Of a DNA stretch of 64,000 bases, positions 34,276 through 45,937 are shown one piece after another. The notes under the pieces are model-generated. The model was not told the DNA's origin, ran no database searches, and saw nothing but the letters and a program-made list of their open reading frames with translations. Each line of letters begins with the position of its first letter. The first letter of the stretch is position 1. The translations under genes were made by a program, and so were the position numbers. This DNA comes from Polytrichum commune (taxonomy: Eukaryota; Streptophyta; Polytrichopsida; Polytrichales; Polytrichaceae). Location: contig OX485808.1 in NCBI GenBank assembly GCA_950295325.1, forward strand, positions 25,814,527-25,878,526, in the 5' to 3' direction.

Positions 34276-35479
34276 GCACCTTTATTTTACCGATAATAAC
34301 AAATAAATAGTAACTGCCTACAATGCATGACACCTGCAATCCTTACTTGCCACATCTACTCATCATGGGAGGTAAAGTTCTAGGCACCCAATTTGTTTTA
34401 CACAATCTCCGTGGATATAAGTATTTGAGTTGATGCACTTACATAAGATTATTCAGCTAATGTAACACAATTCCATGGGCCTGGGATTCCCATTTGATTT
34501 GTGTTCGTACAATGCTCTCTGTATCTATTGGCCTCCGTATTCAGATATTGAATATGGCTAACTTGCAACTGGGTTTACATTGAATATGGAACTTGTCTGT
34601 CATTATTTAAGAGCCCTTATTTTCTATTTATTTTCTATTTCTCCTTTCGGATAGTTGAGTGTTTATAATGACCGTCTTGTCCATAATATTATTCGGGTTC
34701 TATAACAATGTTATGTGGGACTAACAATATTTCACGGAATATTTTCCATACTCAATTTGAATATGAGAGATATTATGCGGAAAATTGTCAGTCCCACAAA
34801 ACATTGTTATGAATCTGAATGATGTTATGTCACCATCTTCTAGTAAGAATGTATTATTCTATAACCTTTATACATGCTTCTAAGTTTATTCTGTCACTCC
34901 TTGTCTTTTGTTTATCAATACAAATGGGAGATTCACTTATCAATTTTGCAAATGTTGAATAGTGCTTGAAGACACTGTGGATGTACTTTTCATTCCTCAT
35001 CTTTTGTCATATTGTTTTCCTCCATATGCAATTTTGAAGCAGTTTTTGCCCACCTTCAAGTTTGAGGCTTAAATCTAAAAAAAAATTCAAGCAATAAAAT
35101 GAAATCAATTGTAAAGTTGGGGAAGCCAAAAGGCTTGTGGAACTAAAAGTGCATCATGATGGCTATCGAACCGGCTAATTCCCATAGTGGCGGAGTGTGA
35201 TAGCCTATGTGAGGTAGAGGCTAATATCAACTTGATGGTCAAATTGAAACAAAGACTTGAGACTCCATAACTCCACATCTCAAGCAGTGATTGAAGCTTA
35301 TATCAAAAGGAGATATATATGGGTCACATCAATATAATATATGCCTCGCTTTCAACCATATTGTAAAAGAAAAATTGGCATAATATGTTATCTCTAGATG
35401 TAGGGATAGTTGACCACTATGTCTAGAAGTTCCATGAGACAACATTTGTTTAAACACTGTTGACTTGGAGGTTCACCCT
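34276..35479. other. Unassigned AT-rich sequence
   Basis: I see no gene and no recognisable mobile element here. Confidence 0.45.
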
Positions 35480-35484
35480 GTCTT

Positions 35485-36305
35485 TGTCGCAACTCTTGCT
35501 AGCTCGCCATAACTTATCTTCACCGTTTCGTAATTATAGCATGTGTCATGACCGCTAGCCTTGCATATTCTACACACATGCATAGTTAACTCCACATGCC
35601 AACCTCCAAGCTCATAGCTTGGTTACCAAACCGTCATACACATGCATTCAAGACTCTCTCCTTAGTAGGTAGCCAATGGTTAGGTGCAGACTTCTACTCA
35701 TATCCATCCATTCTTAAGTTTATCATTGTGTTGTCGGAGCAATAATACAATAGCCCAAAACATACTTGGCAACTTCATCCCCACATTGGGCCAATGCCTG
35801 TGGAAATCACGACATTTTGTAGTGGGTAGGGTCGGTCGGCAAAGCCGCCTCCCCACATAAGCCTCTACGACACCGCACGGGGTCCCTACCATCCCACCAT
35901 GTAATTTTTTGTCTCTCTCCTAACAATTTGGGCCTGGTAGACGTTTTCCCTTAGCCACTAGGGCTAGAGTCCCCAAGCAACTTTGAACCTCCATAATCTT
36001 GTTGTCTAATCTCCGATTCTATCATGTGACCAACCCATCGATATCTATTCTTTGGATAGATGCCCATGAAATCCTCATTTGTCCCATTTAAGCAAATATT
36101 GCGGGAGTTATAATTGTCCCAACCTTGGTAGTCTTGGCACCACTCCCAAGTCATTGTTGTCCCCCCACAATGCCCTCTTGACTGTTGGGCGTTGTCCCTA
36201 GGTAGCGCCTCATTTAAATTGCCATAGCTCACACCTCCAATTGGGGAGTTCTTAAACATTCTAGAATCCGGACACCACAAGCTAGTCAATGCTCATGTCT
36301 TTACC
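35485..36305 (-). mobile_element. Family C LTR-like element, 5'-truncated copy
   Basis: The minus strand matches family C in order from the region around the recurring phrase GAGGTGTGAGCTA to the 3' end GCTAGCAAGAGTTGCGACA. About 200 bp of the 5' end, including the TGTCGCGCACC start, is missing beyond about 36305. The 3' terminus lies at 35485, next to GTCTT (35480-35484). The frame 35951-36289 on the minus strand is just LTR sequence. Confidence 0.7.
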
Positions 36306-37002
36306 CTTGTGTTACTAGCTTTGGTTGTATTGATGGTTGTTGAAGGTTTTGCAACGTTTGAGGCTTAGAAGCATGAGGTAGAATTAGTAGTTAAAGATAG
36401 AGTTACTGATTATTAACAAAGTTAGAGAAGAAAGGTCTACTTGTAGTTTTGATTAGAGTATTGGCATATAAGTTGGCAAAATGTCACCCATCTGAATACT
36501 ATTCATTAGAAGGGTGGTTTAATCATTCATGCTTCCACCACTTGGCCAACCCAACCTAGGGTGGCTAGTATAGAATTCAAAAAAATTAGGTATGTAGAGC
36601 AAAATTCTCACTCTCCCCATCCCCACCCTCGTGGTAGCGATGGATGAAATTTTGATGAAGCTTGTATGTTTTAGGTTGGATGAAGAACAATTTTGTGGAG
36701 GATGAAATAATGGACTTATGATGAACTTAGATGGTTGGCATGAATGAATGTGGTGCAATTGAACGCTTATAGTAGATAGAATGTCATTGCTTGAAGGCAT
36801 TACAGTAGTCCACCCCTTCATCCAATCTTGTAGGTTGTTACTTTGATTGGAGTAGCAATTATCATTACAATATGTCGTTTTGTAGTGTAAAGTAATTGCT
36901 ACACAAGAGCCACTCTATTGCTACACAAGAGCATTTCAAATAATACACATTTGGTTTTAGAAGATGGTTAGTATGGTTATAAGTGAGATGTAAGGTTTCT
37001 TA
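36306..37002. other. Unassigned sequence
   Basis: No gene is recognised. 36790-36890 is similar to 51985-52060, sharing ATCTTGT-GGT-GT-ACTT-GATTGGAGT-GCA, so a small dispersed repeat is present at both sites. Confidence 0.4.
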
Positions 37003-37007
37003 TCCTT

Positions 37008-37980
37008 TGTCGCGCACCTCTCCATGAGGAGTGCCCAAAACACCATGGGCACAAGGGGACCCCGGAGTGACACCCGGGACTTGTGACGCCGTTGGTGAGA
37101 GGGCCCAAGTGATCCTAGTGTGAGTGAGGGCCCCGAGCGTTGGGAACACCTCCCACCCACGGAGATTAGGAGGCATGAGGGTAAGGCCATCAGCTATGCC
37201 TAGCTTATGGAGCGCGGATTTTAGAATGCTTAAGAGCACCTCAATTGGAGGTGTGAGCTAGGAGATGTGGCAATTCGAGTGGGGTGTTGGACAATGCCCT
37301 GGTACAGCAGTGGCGTGGGAGTGGCTCCCGAGACTGCCAAGGTTTGAATAGGCATAACTTACTCAATACTTGCCCAAATGAGGCAAGTGAGGAGTCCATC
37401 AGCATCTACATGGAACGTAGATGAGGATGGAGTGGTTTCATGTGAGCATCAAAGATCATACAAGGAAGCTATGGTGATCTGAAGCTGTCGGGGGCTTCTA
37501 GCTCCATCGGCTAAGGGAAAATGTCTACTTGGCCCCAACTCTTGGTAGAGACACAAAATGTTTCTTGACGGTGGGGTAGGGGACCTGCATAGGGTCCTAG
37601 AGGCTTATATGGGGGAAGGCAGTGTGCCCGCCAAACCCACCCGAGGCCGAACGGCACGGCCTCCACATGCATTGGCCCAACATGGGGGCATAGTTACCTA
37701 GTATGGTTTGGGTTGCTATAGTGTTGCTCCGGCAACTAAAGATCAACTAAAGATTGGACTTCCATGGATGGAAGTCCACATCTAAGCATTGGTTACCGAT
37801 TAAGCGGTGAGTCTCGAATGCAAGTGTAGGAGGGTTGGCCCCCCTCCTATGAACTAAGAGGTCCATGGTATTGGGAGCTAACCATTTGCATGCTGGAATG
37901 CGAAGGGTCAACGCTCGTAACTCTTGCTAGAATTGAAAAATAACCAAGATAGTTAAGGGGAGCTAGCAAGGGTTGCAACA
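37008..37980 (+). mobile_element. Family C solo LTR-like element, copy C2
   Basis: It starts TGTCGCGCACCTC and ends GGTTGCAACA. The flanks TCCTT (37003-37007) and CCCTT (37981-37985) form a duplication with one mismatch. It is very similar to 16437-17355. A 24-base perfect palindrome, TGGACTTCCAT and its complement around GG, is at 37755-37778, and the TAGGAGGG/CCCTCCTA hairpin is present near 37826-37848. Confidence 0.8.
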
Positions 37981-37985
37981 CCCTT

Positions 37986-39249
37986 GGATTTGGTGCCTTT
38001 TCTTAAGGTGGTGATGGAGAAGTTGTGCATGCTTTGTCCTCCCACTTCTGTTGTTGAGCTTCCCAAGCAGTGGTGTTGGGTGAAGTCCTTCATTCCCCCC
38101 CCCAAAAAAAATTCTACTTTTAAACGTGCTCTCTAACACATTCACATTCCATACCCTTGTCGCACCCATGTTTTTTCATTGTCCTCCTCTGATTGTATTG
38201 TTCATGAATGGCACGCAAATGCTCCTTCTGTCCCGATAGTGGAACTTCCAGCCCAAATTGGTTATTGAAATCCATTTCTTCAGCACCACATCAATGATTT
38301 ATGCTACCATTTGTGTTTGTTGTGGTGGGTTTTGCTCCCTTGGTGGTAACATGGGGTGTGCATAATCTTTCCAACTTCTTGCACAAGTTTTTCATCAATT
38401 AAAATCTTGTTCCATTCCTTCTGCCAACTCACACATTTGACTATGATATGGACTGTATACATGACCTTCTTCTTAAATACTATTGCTTGTAGAATAGTTA
38501 TATAGTTGTAAAATTGTATGGGAGTACCTTTGGTCCACTGAAGGATTTGGGCAAGGGCTCAAAAGCAATGACATCTTGTGGCCAAATTGCATCAATGTAA
38601 ACCTCTCTCAAGTGAGGGGGTTTAGGCATCTTCATGGATGTCCCAACTCCACTAGGATGGGATTGAGTGTCAACTACCTCTTCTATCTCATTCTCATCCA
38701 CATCACTCTCAATCATTGGTGGAAATTAGAAAAAGGTCTAACATTGTAAGGTACGGTGCCAGGAAACATGGTCAAAACTATCAGTGGGGTATGAGTCACT
38801 AGTCTACATGGAAATATGACCCCACCCTCTTTGGAAGCTCAAAGAGTTGAATGGTTGAACCATGCCATTGTAGTGGTTACCAACCAGTGGCAAGTTCCAA
38901 AGGAAAAACAAGACAAACTATGGTTCATCGGTGGCCTCTTGGCAAAGTCAAATAGGGCGAACTACGAAACCATGCGGGACAAGGCACTAGTTTGGCCTTG
39001 CCATATGGAGTGGGGGAGCAAACAAACCATAATACATATAATAAAAAATGTAACAATCCTCTCAACACCCTAGCCAAGAAATTCCCGAATGATGTCAACA
39101 TGTAACTCAAGGTTGTTTTTCTGCACCTATCATAACCCATTTGACAACCAATCACTATCATTGGTCCCATTTGATTTGTCAGAAGATAGAGGGCCATGAC
39201 CTTCAACCTATCACTTGACAAATCACTCCCAAAATGCTTGCAAATCTTG
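37986..39249. other. Unassigned sequence with two protein-like open stretches
   Basis: Minus-strand 38498-38716 reads a polar acidic segment, then PKPPHLREVYIDAIWPQDVI. Plus-strand 38816-39073 reads WLNHAIVVVTNQWQVPKEKQ and continues with a Trp-rich segment. Both look more protein-like than chance, but I recognise neither. They face opposite directions and do not form one gene. They may be remnants of mobile-element proteins. Confidence 0.35.
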
Positions 39250-39255
39250 TACATC

Positions 39256-39480
39256 CGCTAGCCCATGGATTTTTTGGGCTAGTGGCTAACCCAATAGCTA
39301 ATAGTTATGGCTGAAAACAATACCTGAAAAAAATGGGCTAGCCCAGCTATAGCTAGATTGAGGCTTGAAAAATATAGGCTAGCCTAGTTATAGCTAAATC
39401 AAGGCTTGAGAAATACAAGCTAGCCCAGCTAGTTATTAGCTAGCTAAAGATAGGTTAGGTAGCTCAATTAGCTCAAGCTA
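39256..39480. repeat. GGCTAGCC-type minisatellite, block 1
   Basis: Imperfect units of about 40-57 bp contain GCTAGCCCAGCTATAGCTAG and AGGCTTGAAAAATA. Block 2 of the same array type lies at 39930-40133, and a hAT-like fragment sits between them. Confidence 0.8.
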
Positions 39481-39520
39481 ACGCCTAGCCACACTTGACT
39501 CTAGGGCATTGTGGTTTTAA

Positions 39521-39846
39521 ATGCTAAAATCTAGAATGTCCAGCTTGGCAGAAGGAGTTGTCGCTTTGCTAGCATCCAAGCCTGGATCAAGTGGGCTAGA
39601 ATGTGACTTCAGTAGTCTAAATGATATCATCACCCTGGAGAGATCATCGCTTGGGGAGGATTTGCAGAGGCGTCAATGATGTTGAAGTTGAACAAGCATC
39701 TAATGACATACGGTCATGAATTATTGATCTTGCTAGACAATTCCAATTGGAAGAATCACATTTTAAATCGCCCTATTCTCGATGAGGAGATGCAGATAAA
39801 GAATGATGATGGTTTGTTGGTAGAGAATGGCGAGCAACAAGAATGA
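39521..39846 (+). pseudogene. hAT transposase C-terminal fragment, frameshifted
   Basis: From 39521 the plus strand reads MLKSRMSSLAEGVVALLASK and continues PGSSGLECDFSSLNDIITLE. This has the form of the hAT C-terminal dimerisation region, where a SKPASSGLER-FS-type motif precedes a leucine-rich helix. After a stop and a frame change near 39670 it continues MMLKLNKHLMTYGHELLILL and an acidic tail ending at 39846. hAT elements move by cut and paste. Only this terminal piece is present, so it is inactive. The assignment rests on motif resemblance. Confidence 0.5.
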
Positions 39847-39929
39847 AGATGAGTGATTTTGACGGATATGAAATATGATTGTATTGATGAAACGACGCCT
39901 CTATGAATTCAACATATGAGTTAGTTGAG

Positions 39930-40133
39930 CTAGTTTTTTAGGTCAGCTAGCCCAACTATGGCTAGATCAAGGCTTAAAAAAACTTGGCTAGCCCAGCTAT
40001 GGCTAGATCAAGGCTTGAAAAACTTGGCTAGCCCAACTATGGCTAGATCGAGGCCTTAAAAAAAATGGACTTGCCTAGCTATGGCTAGATCGAGGCCTGA
40101 AAAATATGAGCTAGCCCAGCTAGCTAATGGGCT
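39930..40133. repeat. GGCTAGCC-type minisatellite, block 2
   Basis: A 40-bp unit (GGCTAGCCCAGCTATGGCTA plus GATCAAGGCTTGAAAAACTT) is repeated several times with small length changes. It has the same orientation as block 1. Confidence 0.85.
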
Positions 40134-40135
40134 AT

Positions 40136-41431
40136 AAAATATCTGAATGCTTGTCACTTGACATGTGAAACTTCATAATGCATGTCAATATCTAATCACC
40201 GGAAATCTTTTTTGGTCCACCTCTTGGTGGCTTTTATCTTGTCCAAATTTGTTAGTAGTTGCCTTGGGGAGCTCTATTGCTTGGAAGAAGCTTAGATAAG
40301 CTTAGGGAAGGGGTTATAGAGTTACAAATGGTAGTTGTAGAGGTCATTGACAACTACATAAAGAAGATGATTTGATTTCATATTGTTTCGAATTGTACAA
40401 TGGTATTTAGTGTCACATACACAATTTGCGATTCGGAACAACCTAAACTAAATGCCTAGAGGTCTCAAAGTTTCACGACTACTAATTGCCAATATGATAT
40501 TATTTGTCAACTTAAGTACGTTTTTGAAGTGAAAATTCATTTCCATTATGATATGTAGCTTAGCATATTGCAATATTTGAGATGATAGTATTTTGTTTTA
40601 GTATGCAAAGAAAACATATTATTGAGCCTATTAATGGCAAAGTATCACATGTTTACATTTAGTATGCAAAAGGAAGATATTCTTGAGCATACTAATGCCA
40701 AGTGTCATTTGTGTATACTTTAATTGACTTGTAGAGCATTGTGTAACATTGGCATACACCTCATAACACTATTGAACATATTCCATCCAAGATATTAGTA
40801 AGCAGACTTGAACTCCAAGTGTCATGAGGTGACACTAATGGTGAAGTTGTCAATCATTACTGTAACCTAACATATGCCTCAAAATAGGGTAAGAGACTCT
40901 ATTACGCATGTGATACTCAACACCATATATACACGGTGAACTTGTATATGTTGTGACTTAAAAATAATAAAAACTAGTAAGAATTTATAAAGCTGTCCAT
41001 TTGAAATTTGAGGTGTCGAAAAATATGTTGAAATATGACCAGCTCGTCGAAAAAGCGGTGAAGTAAGAATTGGTTGTCACATGAAAGACAGGGACCCTTT
41101 CTCACAAATCAACACTGATGCAATTGGTTAGATTGGAAACAATGGGACCTCCATTGATTATGCCCAGACACTGTTTGAGTTGGATATGAATTCTAATTGT
41201 CGGTTGCCCGATGTTGGGGGAGCGCTGGATCTGTGCTCCATTCAAGCATGACATCTCCCCTCAAAAAGCTCATTTGGGAGGGCGCTCCACCAAAAGCAAC
41301 AACACTGACCACAGGCTTAATCCCGTACACCCCATTTATAGTTATCTTGAACTTAACCCCTAAAAGCCATGGGCACAGAGCACAAAGCAGGACTCTATTG
41401 CATCCCCATCGAGCTCTTTGGGGGAGGGATC
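40136..41431. other. Unassigned AT-rich sequence
   Basis: 40390-40560 resembles 47411-47550 and 47570-47720 (TTTAGTGTCACATACAC, then TAATTG-CAA-ATGA-ATTATTTGTC), so it carries a dispersed non-coding repeat. No gene is seen. Confidence 0.5.
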
Positions 41432-41433
41432 TA

Positions 41434-42834
41434 CACCCTACACTCCGTAATGTCACTCGTTCTCTAATACCCTGATACCCTAGGGAACAAAAGCTCGTAG
41501 TTCAAATCTCACTTCTTATTGTCACATTTCTCTCCCTTATATCATGGGGTCTGCCATTAATGCAAACCACCAAAGAAGTCAACCCATACTCTCGCATTGC
41601 ATCATGTGTTTGCACTTCTCAAACTAGATCAATATTTCGAGGGGTTTGGTGATTATTGGAGGCTGGTGTTACAAAGGAGGGTTTAAGGTTTTGTAGTTTG
41701 GAGGTAGTTGGTGAGGAAGTTTGGATTGATCGAGTTTAGGAAGAATTTGAAGCTCAATGCTTGTCCCAAAAAACTTGCAAGATTTCGACAGTAGGTGTTG
41801 TTTTTACAACTACAATAATCATGTGTGATCTTTTATACGCAAAAAGTTGATCGTGGGGAGTTTGGCGTAGAGAAATTGTGTTCTATTGTGTAGTTGGTGC
41901 ACAATTGCCAAATATCTTGTTGTACGAAGCTAGCATTCACAGGAAGCAAAACCTCAAAATATTGTTGATCAATTCTTCAAGGAGAAAGAACTTGGCAATT
42001 TGCGAAATTGTGAATTTCATGCTCCACATAAACCTCCCACATGTTTGGAGGGTTGCACACCATTTTACAACTTCAAGGGTTTTAGCATCCGGGCAAGTTT
42101 TGGATTCTAATGCCAACAATGATACGAAGTTACTCCTTGAATACAAAATACTTGGGTGCAGAATCCTCGTGGAAGAAACTTCAAATCCAAATTTTGTATA
42201 ACGTCCATTGTGGCAAATGACTTATATTCTTGTGACATTACGGTGATGGTATTTGTGAGGCGAGAGTTATAGGTGGCAACTCTATTGGGCAAGGTTTAGG
42301 GATTAGCATGTGTTCATGAAGAGAGAATCGTTGTTGCCATTATCCATTGTGACCTAAACTTGCTCCTTCAAATTTCGCACACTACTTGCGCCAGGGACTG
42401 TGGCAAGTTGTTTTAGTTGCATCCCCATGGCGCTTTCTGTCTTGTATTGTTAACTCATTCGAGAAGATGAGTATCAAAACATTGTCAAGTGATCCGCACC
42501 AATTAGTATCATTTGTCGCAAACAAGACAAATCTTTTTGTACAAACTGGTTTTCATCCACGCTCATTGTAAATCGAAGTGTTGTCAATCACTTCTCATTA
42601 GTGGCACATGTGTATCTTGTTATTTTGAATCTTGAGATTCAAACCTTTCAACACCTAACTCGGCCAAATGTGAGTGTGCAATTTCAACATTACAATGTTG
42701 CACTTTGTGTTATTCCATAATGTCACAAGCTACACTAATTCTCTATTATCATGCATCTATGTTAACACTGCAAAGCTTTCTAATGTCATGTGCACTTTGG
42801 TTGCCACAAGTGTGGTACTACAAAGTTTAGAGTG
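41434..42834 (+). mobile_element. H family TA-flanked DNA transposon, longest copy
   Basis: The left end CACCCTACACTCCGTAATGT and a right end with reverse complement CACTCTAAACTTTGTAGTAC are inverted, with TA at 41432-41433 and 42835-42836. The interior is homologous to 15566-17408 and, for the ends, to 31982-32461. The frame 41878-42201 (107 codons) is not conserved as a frame in the other copies and resembles nothing I know. The termini resemble those of the pogo-like element at 50312-51383. Confidence 0.7.
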
Positions 42835-42836
42835 TA

Positions 42837-44213
42837 CTTATAGGATAAGGACCGAGGCCTACAACATGCAACCTTTAGGCAACCTAAGGAAAAGTTTTAT
42901 GAACCTAACTGAAAAAACATTGCTTGCCCCTCCAACTTCAACAAAAAGTAGTCCGTGCATTCTTGAAGGCCGACTTGTCCACAAAACCCATATTGAGTGC
43001 ATCTCAATTTGAAGGTTCAAAATTCAACATATATGTCAACTTCCACATATTAGATAAGAAATTAATTTGAATTTCATTCACAAAGTGTAACTATCAATAA
43101 CGTGTGTAATTAACTTGAAAGTTAAATATATGAAAAATAAATCCTCATTAGCAACGAGGTGATAATTTTGTGACTATCATTTGAAAGGCCTTTGTCATTT
43201 TAAATTTGATATTGAAATCAATTTCTAACTTTAGCTAATTCATTTTGAAAAATTTAATGATTGACTTCTCCTTTCATAAGTAAAAAACTGAATGTATTTA
43301 TACACCTTCAAACTAAGTAAGCTTAATGGAATGTAATTCAAGTTAAGTACATAATTTATTGACGGTTTTACTTTGGGAATGAAATCATGATCAAGTGCTT
43401 ATTTAGTAAGTGAAAGTTTTTATAACTATTGGATTTTGGGCCTTGAAGTTAAGGTGCATTAAACATGGGTTTGTGGAGAAGGGGCTTTCACGAATGCAAG
43501 CGCAACTTCTTTTTTTGAAGTCGGGTAGAGCATGCAACATTTTTCAGTCATGTTCAAAAAAGTTATTATGAAGTTACTTGAGGGTTGTGGGTCATGGGCT
43601 GGCCACGCCCTTATCGTATGAGTAGACCCTTGCCCCAAAAGCCTTGATGGGGATGCTTTAACATCCTACAAGGACAACGCAAGCACATTTTAAGGAAGTA
43701 TTTAACACAAAACACAATGATCTACTTTGGAATTGAAATATAAAGGAAATTGTGCATGTTGATTCTTAGACTCCATTTAATCCATGCCTCATAAAATTAG
43801 GTGTTCTCATTAAAAAAAAAATTAGCTTAATATATGCGAGCCGTCCCCCCATGCACCCTAAAATAGACCTTTTTTCAAGAAATGGCTTGAAAATGCTCGG
43901 AATTGGACAACTAAAGTGTGTTTTGTATGGCGTTGTGTGTGGCATGTTTTATTATGTTGACAGTTTGAAGGCTTTGATCAGTGTGGACCCATCAAGAGTG
44001 CAAACTACACGTCGGATTGCGCAGACTCGTCGTCGAGACGCACCCTAGACGTTTTCGTAATGATTTTTTCTCATAATTTATGTGCTCAACTCTAATTCTT
44101 TTTATGTGTTTTATGCATTTTATGCATCTATATATAGAAAAATCTAATTTAATGAGGGTTGATATAAGGTTGGAATCACATACACTTTTTTGGTTTCTAC
44201 AAAGCCAATCTAG
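42837..44213. other. Unassigned AT-rich sequence
   Basis: No gene is recognised. The short frame 43851-44048 has no identifiable motif. Confidence 0.45.
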
Positions 44214-45004
44214 AGTAATGTGAGCCCAAAATGGTGCCCACATGTGGTGATTAACTCTTTGAAACCAATTTTAGTTGACTTTGAGGTGTTATGATTATTC
44301 ACAAAACATAAAAAGAGTGAAGTGTGGTGTGGATTTAAGTGTAGGCATTAGAATGTGTTGTGTGGTTATTTCAAGGGTTGAGTTCGATAGGAGAATGCCT
44401 TGATTATGTGAGTAAGGGGTAAGGTGAGGCAAGGTGAGCTCCGCGGGTTAAATGCCCACTTTTGGATCCATCTTGTTAGTTTAGGAAGAAGGAAGCTTGG
44501 TGGAAGGGGATTAGTCCCTACTTTGAAGGTGAAGGTTAAGGGATTGTGATTGGAGGTGCTAATCCTCTCACCCTATCCTCACCTTTCTCTCCCTCTCCCC
44601 CTCTCCCCCTCTTTGCTACTTAAGGTGTTTTCTCTCTCATTTTCCTCTCTCTCCATCAAGCGCTCTCAAGGGAGCAAGCTCCTAAGAGCTTGAGCCACAT
44701 GTGTGGATTGTTAGTTTTCTAGTGAAGTTAGTTAGTTAAGCTCTCTCTCTCTCTCAATTCACCCCATGGGAGTAAGCTCTTATAGCTTGAAGGCCACATG
44801 TGTGGATTAGTTAGCCTTAGTGATGTTAGGGAGTTAGTTTAGTTACTTATTCCAAATCATAGAGACCAAGTAGAAAAGTATTTGATTAGAAGGTAGAGTC
44901 ACCAAATTAGTTTGTAGTTTGAAATCCCTTAGGTAGCCTCCTAATTTGTGTGTTAATTTAGGGCCATTAAGGAGATTGGCCAAACCTTAGTGCAAATATA
45001 CTAG

Positions 45005-45436
45005 GCTCTGCCCATTAGACTGAGCTTATGGCTGGGCAGCATATAAGCTTATGGTTGGGCCAGCAGACGAGCTTACGGCTGGGCAACATATAAGCTTACG
45101 GTTGGGCCAGCAGAAGAGCTTACCGGTTGGGCAGCATACAAGCTTACGGTTGGGCAACAGACAAGCTTACCGGTTGGGCCAGCAGAAGAGCTTACCGGTT
45201 GGGCAGCATACAAGCTTACCGGTTGGGCAGCATATAAGCTTACGGTTGGGCCAGCAGACGAGCTTACCGGTTGGGCAACATACAAGCTTACGGTTGGGCA
45301 GCAGACAAGCTTACCGGTTGGGCCAGCAGAAGAGCTTACCGGTTGGGCAGCATACAAGCTTACCGGTTGGGCAGCATATAAGCTTACGGTTGGGCCAACA
45401 GACGAGCTTACCGGTTGGGCAGCATACAAGCTTACT
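45005..45436. repeat. Minisatellite of copy A3, units of about 20-24 bp
   Basis: About 19 units of the type CTTACCGGTTGGGCAGCATA plus CAAG, varying by presence of CCG and by GCAACA/GCCAGCAGA versions, form a higher-order pattern of several units. They hold open frames of 137 codons on plus and 127 on minus only because the repeat lacks stop codons; these are not genes. Confidence 0.92.
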
Positions 45437-45590
45437 TGGCCAAACCTTAGTGCCATTATCCTAGTGACTTAGAATTAGGACTTAGGGAGAGGACTTAATG
45501 AAATTAGTCAATGTGTGAGTTGTGTGGTTAGATAGCTAGGAGGGTGTGGGGTTTTTACAAGCAACTATATTTGAGGTTAACCATTGAGGG

Positions 45591-45606
45591 AGTGTTTTTC
45601 AACACT
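45591..45606 (+). other. Hairpin upstream of the LTR microprotein
   Basis: AGTGTT and AACACT arms enclose TTTC, 40 bases before the conserved ATG. It is equivalent to the hairpins in the other ORF-bearing family A copies. Confidence 0.55.
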
Positions 45607-45646
45607 TACATCCTTGTTGGTAAAAAAATCAATCACTTATATAACA

Positions 45647-45820
45647 ATGGAGAGGGAGGAGGACTCTAGCATTGGCAAGGTGAAGGAGAGGATAATCAAA
45701 GGCGCAAGGAGAATATCCTTGAGAGCTTGTGTTGCCAAGGCTGCCGGTTGGACTCTTGAGAAGGCCAATTCGGTCACAAGCCAAGAGGTCATTACTAATA
45801 AACAAAGTGATTCAAAATGA
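45647..45820 (+). CDS. LTR-encoded 57-aa microprotein, copy A3
   Basis: The chosen start is the ATG at 45647 because it aligns exactly with the starts of the other three copies; the frame stays open upstream to an ATG at 45584 that is not shared. It reads MEREEDSSIG, a basic stretch KVKERIIKGARRI, and SLRACVAKAAGWTLEKANS at residues 24-42, with a C-terminus three residues longer than in the others. Codons of the core differ from the other copies almost only at silent third positions. AATAAA lies in the coding sequence at 45797-45802, just before the stop. Family and function are unknown. Confidence 0.65.
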   Translation: MEREEDSSIGKVKERIIKGARRISLRACVAKAAGWTLEKANSVTSQEVITNKQSDSK

Positions 45821-45888
45821 CATGTATGCCTTGGGATGCAAAGAGATCATTCTTTTGATACGAACAATACATGTGATTCTCAACACCA

Positions 45889-45932
45889 TCACCCGGACTA
45901 GGACGCCTAAGGAGGGTGGTTTTGGCCTCACA
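45889..45932 (+). promoter_or_regulatory. Conserved LTR terminal box with short stem
   Basis: CACCC and GGGTG arms surround the conserved GGACTAGGACGC loop core, here with a 3-base insertion before the second arm. It ends GGCCTCACA. Confidence 0.68.
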
Positions 45933-45937
45933 AGTAA

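Larger units (their letters stand above)
44219..45932 (+). mobile_element. Family A solo LTR, copy A3, perfect target duplication
   Basis: It starts TGTGAGCCCAAAATGGTG, ends GGTTTTGGCCTCACA and is flanked by AGTAA (44214-44218, 45933-45937). It contains a CT-rich tract (44580-44655), palindromes of the GCTCTTAAGAGC type (near 44674-44692), a minisatellite (45005-45436), a hairpin (45591-45606), a 57-codon ORF (45647-45820) and the terminal box (45889-45932). This is the clearest sense-orientation copy for reading the layout. Confidence 0.9.

Noticed and set aside
35951-36289. 112-codon minus-strand frame
   Set aside because: It is the translated body of a family C LTR; the other copies lack the frame.
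41878-42201. 107-codon frame in the longest H copy
   Set aside because: Not conserved as a frame in the copy at 15566-17408, and no domain is visible.
45005-45464. Open frames of 137 and 127 codons on opposite strands
   Set aside because: They are products of a stop-free minisatellite unit; the same position in other family A copies holds unrelated repeats.
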